DNA of 64,000 bases from Microvirga puerhi (lineage in GTDB: Bacteria > Pseudomonadota > Alphaproteobacteria > Rhizobiales > Beijerinckiaceae), in contig NZ_JAIRBM010000016.1 of NCBI RefSeq assembly GCF_020089865.1, forward strand, positions 1 to 64,000, read 5' to 3'. Below, one piece after another: positions 20,852 to 29,656 of the stretch (position 1 is its first letter; every line of letters begins with the position of its first letter). A program made the translations under genes and the position numbers. The notes under the pieces are model-generated. The model was not told the origin of the DNA and did not search any database. It was given only the letters and a program-made list of their open reading frames with translations.

Positions 20852-21913
20852 ATGCGACTGGGCGCTCATGCCGAAACCGTTTTTGAGTGGCTCGCCCTTA
20901 AGCTGAACCTCGGCCCCAAGCCTCTGGCCGATACCCAGGCAGCCTTCCAGTTCGCTCGGATCATCATGGCGGCCTCCCGAGCGGGCCTGTTCGAGGCGCT
21001 GCAGCATGGCGGGCGCACGGCCCAGGAGATTGCGGACTCGCGCAACACGGATCCCAGAGCGACGGGAAAGGCGCTGGATGCACTTCTAGCTCATGGCTAC
21101 CTGCGCTATCGCAACGGGCGGTACGAGCTCAATCGCCTGTCCCGAAAGTGGCTGCTGGCCGATAGTCCACATACGGTGGTTCACAAGCTTGACTTCCAGG
21201 AGATCGAGTGGCGCTGGACGGAAGGGTTCGACCAGTGGCTTTACGACGGGGCAGCCCGGGACATGCACCGGGCGCTCACCCCCGAGGAGTGGCGCCGCTA
21301 CCAGTGGGGCATGCGCGATTTCTCAACGGCGCCGGCGACGGAAGTGGCTTGGCGGGCGCGCCTGCCCAAAGCGGCCAGGACCTTGCTCGACATTGGCGGA
21401 TCGCATGGCTTTTATGCGGTCCAGCTGTGCCGGCGCCATCCCGGCTTGCAGGCAACCATCCTGGAACTGCCGGAGGCCATTCCGACCGCGGCCGAGATCC
21501 TGGCGAGGGAGGGTATGGGGGATCGGGTGTCGCATGTCGCCGGCGATGCACTTGCCGATGATCTCGGGCACGAGACTTATGATGCCGTGCTGATCGCCAA
21601 CCTCATTCACCACTTCAATGCCGAGCAGAATCTCAGGCTGGCGCAGAAGGTCACTCGCGCTCTCAAGCCAAGTGGAGTCTTCATGGTCATGGATGCCATC
21701 CGGATCACATCACCGGCGGAGGCGAACCGGCCCGACCGAAGACTCGGGGCGGTGCTGGACGTGTACTTCGCCCTGACAAGCACCTCGGGCACGTGGTCGG
21801 TTGAGGCCGTTCAGAATTGGCAAATGGCGGCGGGACTGCGCCCCTCGCGACCGGTCTGGCTCAAGACCATGCCCGGCGCCGCCCTGATTTCGGCGGTGCG
21901 GCCGACCGAGTGA
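20852..21913 (+). CDS. SAM-dependent O-methyltransferase (plant/AziB-like two-domain type)
   Basis: 353 aa. An N-terminal winged-helix dimerisation domain (about 15-110: ADTQAAFQFARIIMAASRAGLFEAL, then HGYLRYRNGRYELN) is followed by a class I methyltransferase fold with the SAM motif LLDIGGSHGFYAVQL, then LELPEAIP, GDAL and LIANLIHHF. This is the architecture of O-methyltransferase domain 2 proteins, which methylate hydroxyl groups of small molecules. The frame opens at 20714, but ATG 20852 follows a good ribosome site (GAAGGGA). Substrate unknown. Confidence 0.85.
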   Translation: MRLGAHAETVFEWLALKLNLGPKPLADTQAAFQFARIIMAASRAGLFEALQHGGRTAQEIADSRNTDPRATGKALDALLAHGYLRYRNGRYELNRLSRKWLLADSPHTVVHKLDFQEIEWRWTEGFDQWLYDGAARDMHRALTPEEWRRYQWGMRDFSTAPATEVAWRARLPKAARTLLDIGGSHGFYAVQLCRRHPGLQATILELPEAIPTAAEILAREGMGDRVSHVAGDALADDLGHETYDAVLIANLIHHFNAEQNLRLAQKVTRALKPSGVFMVMDAIRITSPAEANRPDRRLGAVLDVYFALTSTSGTWSVEAVQNWQMAAGLRPSRPVWLKTMPGAALISAVRPTE

Positions 21914-22083
21914 AATCCCGAGTTTGTGTTTGACGACAATTCATGCCGTCCAACCGCTACGGCCTGTCCTTATGTCGCGGATGCGGGAACGAAACTCGAC
22001 GCCTTTCGTTGATTTCCGTTTGACCTCTGCCTTGAGATTGCCCGGATCGCCGTGTCAGGAAAGATGAACGATTCCTTAACGAC

Positions 22084-22761
22084 ATGGCGGGGGCAATGCG
22101 AACACCTCTCAGCGGGCGACTGAACGCTTGGGCTTTTTCTACCAACACGGTTCGACTGGTAATCGGCACCCTGGCTCTCGCCATGCTCGGCGGCGGAGCC
22201 ATGGCCAAGCCGAAGTCCCACCCACCGACCGCTTCTCTGTCCGTTGCGAGAACGGGTTCCGCCCCGCCGCTTGCGGCTTGGGTTCGATTCTGCCGGCAGT
22301 GGCCGGCGGAATGCGCCGTTGATCCGTCCGAACCGGCCAAGATCACCCTTACGCCAGAGGCTTGGCAGACCATCGTGCGGGTCAACCGGCAAGTAAATGC
22401 CGCGATCAAGCCGATGACCGACATGGAGCATTGGGGCGTCGAGGATCGCTGGGATTTCGCCGAGGACGGCTACGGCGACTGCGAGGACTACCAGCTCGTC
22501 AAGCGCAGGCGCTTGGTCGAGGCCGGCTTCCCCCGCCGGGCATTGCGCATGACTGTGGTCATCGACGAGGATGGCGCCGGACATGCCGTGATGATGGTGC
22601 GCACCGACCGAGGTGACTTCATCCTCGACAACAAGCGCAATGCCGTGCTGTCGTGGCAGCAGACCGGCTATAGTTACGTAAAGCGGGAGGGCGACGCTGG
22701 CTCCGCGTGGGCTTCGTTGGGTGGCGCCTCTGCCTCGCTGGTGGCGACCGCTGGCCGCTGA
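22084..22761 (+). CDS. transglutaminase-like cysteine peptidase (BTLCP family)
   Basis: 225 aa, exported. An N-terminal hydrophobic stretch (about 20-40, ending GGGAMAK) is a signal peptide. The catalytic triad of bacterial transglutaminase-like cysteine proteinases is visible: Cys133 in GYGDCEDYQ, His167 in GHAVMMV and Asp182 in FILDNK. In this family, periplasmic members (LapG relatives) cleave surface proteins; this one lacks any adjacent LapD-type partner. A second in-frame ATG at 22096 is an alternative start. Confidence 0.88.
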   Translation: MAGAMRTPLSGRLNAWAFSTNTVRLVIGTLALAMLGGGAMAKPKSHPPTASLSVARTGSAPPLAAWVRFCRQWPAECAVDPSEPAKITLTPEAWQTIVRVNRQVNAAIKPMTDMEHWGVEDRWDFAEDGYGDCEDYQLVKRRRLVEAGFPRRALRMTVVIDEDGAGHAVMMVRTDRGDFILDNKRNAVLSWQQTGYSYVKREGDAGSAWASLGGASASLVATAGR

Positions 22762-22885
22762 GGACATCCTCACCTCCTCGGTCCCGCTCATCGGAGCCAA
22801 AACAGCTCACCGAATTGTGTTGGTCAGCCTGCCGCCCCTCGGTACACGCTGGTGTATGATCCCGAGCGGCTTGACGGGATCACTC

Positions 22886-23713
22886 ATGATCGGGCGACAC
22901 ACCCTTATTCGCCGGCATTCGCTCATGGTCCGTGTGACACACTGGATCAATGCCGTGTGCCTGCTGATCCTTCTGATGAGCGGCCTCCAGATCTTCAACG
23001 CCCATCCAGCGCTCTACTGGGGCCAGGCCTCAGCTTTCGATCACCCTATCCTTGCCCTGACGGCCACAGATGGCGGCGAGGCTGGAAACAGGGGTGTCAC
23101 GGAGATCTTCGGGCATACCTTTGACACGACGGGCATCCTCGGCGCATCACTCGGATCAGGAGCGGAGCTCCAAAGGCGCGGCTTCCCATCTTGGCTGACG
23201 CTCCCGAGCTACCAGGATCTCGCGACGGGGCGCCGCTGGCACTTCTTTTTCGCCTGGCTGCTTGTCCTCAACGGCACCGTATACTTCCTCTACGGCGTCG
23301 TTAGCGGTCATCTGCGCCGCGACCTCTTGCCGACCGGCCGACAGCTCAGAGCAATCGGGCATACGATCCGCGAGCACCTGCTTCTGCGCTTTCCGCGTGG
23401 CGACGAGGCCCGGCGCTACAACGTGCTCCAGAAGCTGGCCTATCTGGCCGTCGCTCTCGTGCTGCTGCCGCTGGCGGTTCTCACCGGTCTGACGATGTCG
23501 CCTGGGATGGACGCTGCCGTTCCAGAGCTCCTGAGCTTCTTCGGCGGCCGGCAGTCCGCCCGCACGATCCACTTCCTGGCCGCATCCGGACTGGTGCTCT
23601 TCGTAGCCGTGCATGTGGCCATGGTCCTGCTCTCGGGCGCCTGGAACAACCTCCGTTCCATGATCACCGGTTCGTACCTCCTTCAGGACAGCGTTCATGC
23701 AGACCGATCCTGA
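22886..23713 (+). CDS. cytochrome b-type membrane subunit (cytochrome b561/YedZ-like)
   Basis: 275 aa integral membrane protein. ATG 22886 places the first helix at RVTHWINAVCLLILLMSGLQIF, with the heme-ligand His in VTHW. Further helices include RRWHFFFAWLLVLNGTVYFLYG (His), LQKLAYLAVALVLLPLAVLTG and RTIHFLAASGLVLFVAVHVAMVLLSG (two His). This is the di-heme b561/Ni-Fe hydrogenase b-subunit fold. Its stop overlaps the start of the Mo-binding gene by 17 bp, so it probably passes electrons between the quinone pool and that periplasmic protein. The longer frame from 22721 is unlikely. Confidence 0.87.
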   Translation: MIGRHTLIRRHSLMVRVTHWINAVCLLILLMSGLQIFNAHPALYWGQASAFDHPILALTATDGGEAGNRGVTEIFGHTFDTTGILGASLGSGAELQRRGFPSWLTLPSYQDLATGRRWHFFFAWLLVLNGTVYFLYGVVSGHLRRDLLPTGRQLRAIGHTIREHLLLRFPRGDEARRYNVLQKLAYLAVALVLLPLAVLTGLTMSPGMDAAVPELLSFFGGRQSARTIHFLAASGLVLFVAVHVAMVLLSGAWNNLRSMITGSYLLQDSVHADRS

Positions 23714-24473
23714 GCGACGCGGCTTCCTCATGCGAACCGCCGCGTTGGCCGGAACGCTGGCGCTCGGTGGCTGTGATCGCCTGTCTGAGACCCCCTGGTT
23801 CCGGCAGGTCCTGGACAGCGCCGAGGGCGCCACCTCAAGAGCGCAGCGGTTTCTGCTTGGCTCAGGTCCCCTCGCCCGCGAATACACGGAGGCAGACCTC
23901 TCGCCAGTCTTCAAGGCGAATGGCTCGGTCTCGGTCGACGACTTCGATTATCAGACCCTCGCCGAGAAAGGCTTTGTCGACTGGCGACTGCAGATCGACG
24001 GCCTGGTCGAACGCCCACAACGGCTCTCTCTCGCTGAGCTCCGGGCGATGCCCTCGCGCACCCAGATCACGCGGCATGACTGTGTCGAGGGCTGGAGCTG
24101 CATCGGCAAGTGGACAGGCACGCCGCTGACCTCCGTGCTGGAGCGAGCCGGCGTGCAATCCCAAGCGCGTTATGTTGTGTTCCACTGCGCGGACACGCTC
24201 GAGCCGACGCTGGATGGCACGGGGCAGTATTACGAGAGCCTCGGATTCGAGGATGCCTATCACCCACAGACGATCCTGGCCTACGACATGAACGGACATC
24301 CACTGCCGATCCCGCATGGGGCGCCGCTGCGGCTACGGGTGGAGCGTCAGCTCGGCTACAAGATGGCAAAGTACATCATGCGGATTGAACTCGTGGAGAG
24401 TTTTACCGGAATCGGTCGCGGCCGCGGCGGCTTCTGGGAGGACCGTGGCTACGAGTGGTACGCGGGCATTTAG
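23697..24473 (+). CDS. molybdopterin-dependent oxidoreductase (sulfite oxidase/MsrP-like), TAT-exported
   Basis: 258 aa. The leader has RRGFLMRTAALAGTLALGG, a twin-arginine signal, then Cys26 (GGCD), which could be a lipidation site. The Mo-cofactor domain begins at about 90 (WRLQIDGLVERPQRLSL); the Mo-ligand Cys is Cys129 in HDCVEGWS, with Cys135 close by. C-terminal blocks GFEDAYHPQTILAYDMNG and LRVERQLGYKMAKYIMRIEL match the sulfite-oxidase Mo domain. Translationally coupled to the cytochrome b gene, making a two-gene redox module like MsrPQ, but the membrane partner here is a larger b561-type protein. Substrate unknown. Confidence 0.88.
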   Translation: MQTDPERRGFLMRTAALAGTLALGGCDRLSETPWFRQVLDSAEGATSRAQRFLLGSGPLAREYTEADLSPVFKANGSVSVDDFDYQTLAEKGFVDWRLQIDGLVERPQRLSLAELRAMPSRTQITRHDCVEGWSCIGKWTGTPLTSVLERAGVQSQARYVVFHCADTLEPTLDGTGQYYESLGFEDAYHPQTILAYDMNGHPLPIPHGAPLRLRVERQLGYKMAKYIMRIELVESFTGIGRGRGGFWEDRGYEWYAGI

Positions 24474-24512
24474 GAATTTGTAGGTTTGCGATCAGCTCAG
24501 GAGAAGCGTGGC

Positions 24513-25142
24513 ATGATCACTCAAGTCCTTCCTCGGGTGCATACCCTTGTCCTCGTCTTGGGCATTGCCGGGGCCGTGGTGGCCCCGTCCGTTTGGGCGC
24601 AAGGCTCGCCGCCGGTGCGAGTGCGGGGAACCATCGAGCGGATAGAAGGAGACACCATGGAGGTGAAGACCCGAGGTGGGGCTGATGCCACCCTCCGACT
24701 TGCAGGTGATGCCAGGATCACCGGGCTGATCAAGGCATCGTGGGCTGACATCAAGCCGGGGACCTTTGTGGGCACCGCCGCCATTGAGCAGGCCACGGGC
24801 AACGCGAGATCACTGGAAGTGCAGGTATTCCCCGAAAACATGCGCGGGGTTGGCGAAGGCTCTCACGAGTATGATCTGGGGCCGAAGAGTTCGATGACGA
24901 ATGGCACGATTGGTCAGGTCACGGAAGCGAGCACCGGACGGCAGTTGACCATCAAGTATCAGGGCACCGAAAAGACAGTCGTGGTCCCGCCGGATGCGCC
25001 GATCGTGACCTATGTTCAAGCAACCCGAGACGATCTTGCACCGGGCGCCAAGGTGATCGTCACGGCGAGCAAGCAACCGGACGGGACCATGCAAGCGACC
25101 CGCATCCTTGTGGGCAAGGACGGCATCGAGCCGCCGATGTAA
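24513..25142 (+). CDS. exported DUF5666-like protein
   Basis: 209 aa with a signal peptide (residues 1-29, ending VWAQ). The rest shows two beta-rich repeats: VRVRGTIERIEGDTMEVKTR...DADARIT, and later GTIGQVTEASTGRQLTIKY...VVVPPDAPIVTY, each followed by PGT/PGAKV. This pattern of small OB-like repeats fits DUF5666 proteins. ATG 24513 has AGGAGAAG in front. It lies 39 bp after the Mo-oxidoreductase gene and probably belongs to the same transcript. Role unknown; a periplasmic metal- or redox-handling role would be a guess. Confidence 0.7.
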   Translation: MITQVLPRVHTLVLVLGIAGAVVAPSVWAQGSPPVRVRGTIERIEGDTMEVKTRGGADATLRLAGDARITGLIKASWADIKPGTFVGTAAIEQATGNARSLEVQVFPENMRGVGEGSHEYDLGPKSSMTNGTIGQVTEASTGRQLTIKYQGTEKTVVVPPDAPIVTYVQATRDDLAPGAKVIVTASKQPDGTMQATRILVGKDGIEPPM

Positions 25143-25469
25143 CTCTTCGCGCTGTGACGAAGCGGGCCGTTCGGTGTGCTCCCGCTTCAGGTTCGATCGA
25201 CCTGCCCCGCTCCAGCCGTGATGTCGAAGACCGGCTGAAGCCTGGATTAAGCGCAGGTGATCCATGCCACTAAATGCCGTTCAGACGGGCGCGCCACACT
25301 ACCCGAGAAGGGCGAGCGGTATCGTTCTTATTCGATCACTTCACCCTCGAGCAGGCAGGCGGCAGGATTGATCTGCCGTGTCAGCGCTCATAGACAAGCT
25401 TCGGCACAACGAGCCAATCTGCCTGCTCGGGTGTCGAATCGACCTAAGACATTTGTATAGGACCGCCTC
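25143..25469. other. intergenic stretch, nothing recognised
   Basis: No supported coding frame or site. It separates the Mo/cytochrome module from the LLM flavoprotein gene and may hold the promoter of the latter. Confidence 0.4.
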
Positions 25470-26486
25470 ATGAAGAAGATTGGCTTCCTCTCGTTCGGGC
25501 ACTGGTCGCCCTCCCTTCAGTCCCAGACGCGCTCCGCCCGGGATGCCCTTCTTCAATCCATCGATCTTGCCGTGGCGGCCGAGGAGCTTGGCGCCGACGG
25601 CGCTTACTTCCGGGTCCACCACTTCGCACGCCAGCTCGCCTCACCCTTCCCGCTTCTGGCGGCGATCGGCGCGAAGACAAGCCGCATCGAGATTGGCACC
25701 GCTGTCATCGACATGCGCTACGAGAATCCTCTCTACATGGCCGAGGATGCGGGCGCGGCCGATCTGATCAGCAGCGGGCGTCTCCAGCTCGGCATCAGTC
25801 GCGGCTCGCCTGAGCAGGTGATCGATGGGTGGCGCTATTTCGGCTATGTGCCCGAAGAGGATCAGGGCGACGCCGACATGGCCCGCCGCCACACAGAAGT
25901 GCTTCTCAACGCCCTCAAGGGCGAGGGCTTTGCCGAACCGAACCCACGCCCGATGTTTCCCAACCCGCCTGGCTTGCTGCGCATCGAGCCGCATTCGGAG
26001 GGGCTGCGCGAGCGCATCTGGTGGGGGTCCGCGTCCAATGCGACTGCGACGTGGGCCGCACAGCAGGGCATGAACCTCCAGAGTTCGACCCTGAAGGAAG
26101 ACGAGACTGGCGAGCCCTTCCACGTCCAGCAGGCCAAGCAGATCCGCCGCTATCGGGAGGCGTGGAAGAATGCGGGGCATGCTCGCGAGCCCCGCGTCTC
26201 TGTCTCGCGCTCGATCTTCGCGCTCGTAGATGACCGCGACCGCGCCTATTTTGGGCGCGGCAAGGACAACGACCAGATCGGCATCATCGACAACATGCGC
26301 GCGATCTTCGGCCGCTCCTACGCCGCAGAGCCGGATAGGCTTGTAGAGGAGCTCAAGGCGGATGAAGCGATTGCGGAAGCTGATACACTACTTCTGACTG
26401 TGCCAAACCAGCTCGGCGTCAATTACAACGCGCACGTCATCGAGGCCATCCTGAAGCATGTCGCTCCGCCGCTGGGCTGGCGATGA
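25470..26486 (+). CDS. LLM class flavin-dependent oxidoreductase (luciferase-like)
   Basis: 338 aa. Luciferase-like monooxygenase fold: MKKIGFLSFGHW at the start, LAVAAEELGADGAYFRVHHF (about 30-50), SRIEIGTAVIDMRYENPLYMAEDAGAADLISSGRLQLGISRGS (about 70-112). It probably uses FMNH2 (or F420 in some relatives) to oxygenate an unknown substrate. Full length for the family. No obvious operon partner; the next plus-strand frame is a small membrane protein. Confidence 0.87.
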   Translation: MKKIGFLSFGHWSPSLQSQTRSARDALLQSIDLAVAAEELGADGAYFRVHHFARQLASPFPLLAAIGAKTSRIEIGTAVIDMRYENPLYMAEDAGAADLISSGRLQLGISRGSPEQVIDGWRYFGYVPEEDQGDADMARRHTEVLLNALKGEGFAEPNPRPMFPNPPGLLRIEPHSEGLRERIWWGSASNATATWAAQQGMNLQSSTLKEDETGEPFHVQQAKQIRRYREAWKNAGHAREPRVSVSRSIFALVDDRDRAYFGRGKDNDQIGIIDNMRAIFGRSYAAEPDRLVEELKADEAIAEADTLLLTVPNQLGVNYNAHVIEAILKHVAPPLGWR

Positions 26487-26767
26487 CGAACGGGTTGAGG
26501 GCCGGCCCAGCAAACTGCGTGGCGCGATTTTGGGACGGCATTGTCAACCAAGCGCAGCCTTTCCAAGGCGATCGCCTCCCGGAAAAAAACCGGCCTTCCC
26601 TTCGAAGAATCAGACTCCCGACACGAGGGGATCGAACGCAGTCCTTCACATCCTCTCCGATATCGTGTGACCAACGGTGCAACAAACGCGAAGATCGTTA
26701 AGCCGATGACACCTCCCCGCTGGGCCAGGATGACGATTGCACTGTTCCTGGCCACGATTTTCCGTCG

Positions 26768-27004
26768 ATGTGGGCGACTGGACTTGCGGTCGCACCAAAA
26801 TTTGTTCCTCCGGCGCTGCTCGTCTTCGATTGGTTCAGTTGGTATCTGCTGCCGGTATTAATCCTCGGAGCGGTGTCGTGCCTCTATCTCAACAGAGGCG
26901 CGATCGGCGGGATTTTGGCGGCTCTTTACGTGCCCATCGGCTACGTGGTCGCAACAGGCGTCTCGCTGGGCATCTGCGCTGAGCTCTTCGGAGGCTGCAA
27001 GTAG
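26768..27004 (+). CDS. small hydrophobic hypothetical protein (possible frameshift)
   Basis: 78 aa with two or three predicted membrane helices (LLVFDWFSWYLLPVLILGAVSCLYL; GGILAALYVPIGYVVATGVSLGI) and an ending GGCK. The ATG at 26768 has no ribosome site. A better-looking start in another frame at 26730 (MTIALFLAT) would join in if one base were deleted between 26755 and 26768, so the gene may be frameshifted or the true start may be different. Not recognised. Confidence 0.4.
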   Translation: MWATGLAVAPKFVPPALLVFDWFSWYLLPVLILGAVSCLYLNRGAIGGILAALYVPIGYVVATGVSLGICAELFGGCK

Positions 27005-27077
27005 ACTGTCTGCTCGATGCACGCCCGACGACACGGATCCAACGGATGCACCGACAGGAGCCAAGGAGCCGACGCTC

Positions 27078-27971
27078 TCACAGAACATCCCTGCCCATCG
27101 CAGCCGTGTAGAGCGCAAACCAAGTGCTCCGGTCGATCCTTACACGCATCGCATCGGACAGGCTGCGGATACGCTCCAGGTTGTTCGTGCCGAGCACCGG
27201 TAAGATCTGCGCCGGATGTGCCAGCAGCCAGGCCACCGCCACTGCGGCACGGTCGACACCCTGCTCCCGAGCGACCTTATCCAGCGCAATGCCTAATGAG
27301 GTGCCGTCGTCCTGCATCAGTCGCCCACCCGCCAGCGGCGACCAAGCCGTGAGCGGAATCTCATGCCGCTGGAAGTGGGCAACATCGCCGCTCGTGAAGG
27401 CGTCGTGCTTCTCCAGGCTCAGCTCAATCTGGTTGGTCGCCAGCGGCGTCGTCATCGCCGATTGCAACAGCTCGTGATCCCAAGGCCGGAAGTTCGAAAC
27501 CCCGACGGCCCGCACCTTGCCCTCCTGAACCAGGGCATCCAGGGTGTTACCCGTTTCGAAGTGATCCATGAACGGGTCCGGACGGTGGATCAGGAGCAGG
27601 TCGATGTAGTCTGTCCCTATCAGCCGCAGGGAGTGTTCCACCGACGCGCGGATATGGTCCGCACTCGTGTCATAGTGTTTGCCCGCCGCTCCGGGATAGC
27701 GACCAGACGGCCGCACGATCCCGCACTTGGTCACGATCTCGATGCGTCGCCTGAGGCCGGTGTCGCGGAGCGCCTCCCCGAAGATCTCCTCGACCTTGTA
27801 GCCGCCGTAGATGTCGGCGTGGTCCATTGTGGTGATGCCCTGGCCAAGGCAAGCCTCGACCTTCGCCCGTACATGGTCCGGCGATGTATCGGGATCATTG
27901 GCCAGCCGCCACATGCCATAGGCAATCCGCGACAGTTCAACGCCGCCTGCAATCCTGATACGAGCAATCAA
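27078..27971 (-). CDS. aldo/keto reductase, YdhF type
   Basis: 297 aa NADPH-dependent reductase of aldehydes and ketones. The catalytic tetrad is visible: Asp and Tyr in TTMDHADIYGGY, Lys in EIVTKCGI and His in DLLLIHRPDPF; cofactor-binding ends with GVSNFRPW, LPVLGTNN and a nearby R. The frame is open to 28097 (TTG) with ATG at 28088, but the TTG at 27971 is chosen because it is preceded by GAAGAGGA at ideal spacing and gives the standard length and start (IARIRIAGG). It follows the flavoprotein gene on the same strand. Confidence 0.82.
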   Translation of the reverse strand: MIARIRIAGGVELSRIAYGMWRLANDPDTSPDHVRAKVEACLGQGITTMDHADIYGGYKVEEIFGEALRDTGLRRRIEIVTKCGIVRPSGRYPGAAGKHYDTSADHIRASVEHSLRLIGTDYIDLLLIHRPDPFMDHFETGNTLDALVQEGKVRAVGVSNFRPWDHELLQSAMTTPLATNQIELSLEKHDAFTSGDVAHFQRHEIPLTAWSPLAGGRLMQDDGTSLGIALDKVAREQGVDRAAVAVAWLLAHPAQILPVLGTNNLERIRSLSDAMRVRIDRSTWFALYTAAMGRDVL

Positions 27972-28097
27972 TCCCAATCCTCTTCGGTGAGAAAACGTCG
28001 ATCCCGGTTGTTTCTGCGCTCCGAGGGATAGCAGCCCTTCGTCTGGATTTGAAGGTGCGATTATGCTGCTCGTCGTGTCCTCGTGCATGACCGACAA

Positions 28098-29627
28098 TCA
28101 TCCGATTCCGTAACGGCCCGGGGCAATGATGCCGTTCGGGTCGAGGGCTTGCTTGATGCCGGAACATGCGTCTCGGAACGAGTCCATGGTCTGGCCCATG
28201 TGGAAGGCGTGATAGTCAAGCGGTGCCCGTCCGACGAAGACACCGAGACGAGCCACCTCCTCCGACATCTTCCTGTAGCAGTCATCCGCACGCCGACGTT
28301 CGTTCTCGTCCTCGCGGTTGAACGTGATCACGTGTAGGCCGCGGGCAAAGCGAGGACCGCAGACATTCATCACCGTGTAGTCGAGACCGTGGTCCTCGTA
28401 GACCTTGCGGCACACCCGCTGGAACTCGTTGGTGGTCTTGCCGTCCATCGGCGTCCCGGGAAGAAACCAAGTGTTGCCGCCGCCCGGCCGCCACTTGAGA
28501 AGGCCGAGTTCGCCCACGCTGGGAACGCCGGAGAAGGCGTTGATCGCGACTTGCAGGGGGGCGATCCCCTCCGCCTCCTCATGCGGGATGTAGCGCGCCT
28601 TGCCCGATTGGCAGAAGAGGTCTCTGACCCGCTTGATCTGCGGCTCCAGCGCCTCGGCGCTCGGACCGTAGAATGCCCCCGAGACAGTCCATGCCCCGAC
28701 GCCGTGATGCTCCCGCAGAGCGCGGCGTCCCTCATCCGAGATGGACCGCTTGCCACCGCTGGCGCGGTACTCGGGGTTCTCGCCCTCTGAGCCGCATAGG
28801 TAGAGGTCGTTGGCGACCCGGAAGAGCGTCGGGACGAAGTTCGACAGCTTCAGGGGGCGGCAGAGCTCGATGATCTGCTCGAGGTCGTCGTCGTCTGGAA
28901 ACGCGAAGTGGAAAGACCGGATCGCCGGCGGGCGCGGCAGCAGCCAGACTCCCATTCGTGTCACGATCCCGTAGTTCGACTGCGTGAACAGGCCGTCGAG
29001 GATGGGGCCGAAGCTGTACTTCGATGTGTGCCAGTTGATGAGATTATCGCCCTCGAGCGCCCCGTCGCCGGTGCGCAACACCTCGCCATTGCCCAGAACT
29101 ACCTCCATTCCGCAGGCGAAGCCGAAGTGATCGAAGTACGGCGTATAGCCCGCCCCCTTGTCCAGGGCGTTGCCGATCATGCCGCCCTGGGGAGGACCGG
29201 ATGTGACGTCGAGCATCAGCTTGTTGCCGCGACGCACGAGCTCATCATACATCGCCTGGTAGGACACGCCCGGCTCGACGACGGCAAAGGCCAACTTCTC
29301 ATCAACCTCTATGATCCGGTTCATGCGGTGGCCGAGGTCGACGATCACCTGGCTCGGATGGACGGCCGAGCGACTTCCCAAGCCGATGTTGTTGCCCGTG
29401 CTCACGGGATAGAGCGGCACGCCGTGTCGGTTCGCGGCACGCACGATAGCCCGCACATCCGCCGTCGAGGCCGGATAGACGACTCCCGCCGGAATTCGGT
29501 CGCCCCCCGGCATCGTGTTCTCGGCATACCGCCGCAAGGTAGCGGGCGCGCGGTTGACCCCTGCCGGCCCTAGCGCCGTCTCGATTTCGGCGAAGAATGG
29601 CTCGATCCGGGCTTCCTGATTACGCAT
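28098..29627 (-). CDS. VAO/4-cresol-dehydrogenase-type FAD-linked oxidase
   Basis: 509 aa flavoprotein with the PCMH-type FAD domain (about 45-225: VYPASTADVRAIVRAANRHG, VSTGNNIGLGS, VEPGVSYQAMYDEL, GNALDKGAGYTPY.DHFG) and a VAO-type cap domain. It aligns along its length with the PchF flavoprotein of p-cresol methylhydroxylase as I remember it. Leu377 stands where PchF has its FAD-linked Tyr384, and Leu83 where PchF has Tyr95; Glu373 matches PchF Glu380. The flavin is thus probably not bound in the PchF way. ATG 29627 follows a GGAGG site; the frame further upstream is shadow. Coupled to a GlcF-type Fe-S gene 29 bp upstream, not to a cytochrome c. Confidence 0.85.
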   Translation of the reverse strand: MRNQEARIEPFFAEIETALGPAGVNRAPATLRRYAENTMPGGDRIPAGVVYPASTADVRAIVRAANRHGVPLYPVSTGNNIGLGSRSAVHPSQVIVDLGHRMNRIIEVDEKLAFAVVEPGVSYQAMYDELVRRGNKLMLDVTSGPPQGGMIGNALDKGAGYTPYFDHFGFACGMEVVLGNGEVLRTGDGALEGDNLINWHTSKYSFGPILDGLFTQSNYGIVTRMGVWLLPRPPAIRSFHFAFPDDDDLEQIIELCRPLKLSNFVPTLFRVANDLYLCGSEGENPEYRASGGKRSISDEGRRALREHHGVGAWTVSGAFYGPSAEALEPQIKRVRDLFCQSGKARYIPHEEAEGIAPLQVAINAFSGVPSVGELGLLKWRPGGGNTWFLPGTPMDGKTTNEFQRVCRKVYEDHGLDYTVMNVCGPRFARGLHVITFNREDENERRRADDCYRKMSEEVARLGVFVGRAPLDYHAFHMGQTMDSFRDACSGIKQALDPNGIIAPGRYGIG

Positions 29628-29656
29628 GATGGCCTCCATTTGTTTGTTGTCCTTGA

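Noticed and set aside
26600..26660. tRNA-like 3' word (GGGATCGAAC)
   Set aside because: No acceptor, anticodon or D stems could be matched around it on either strand.
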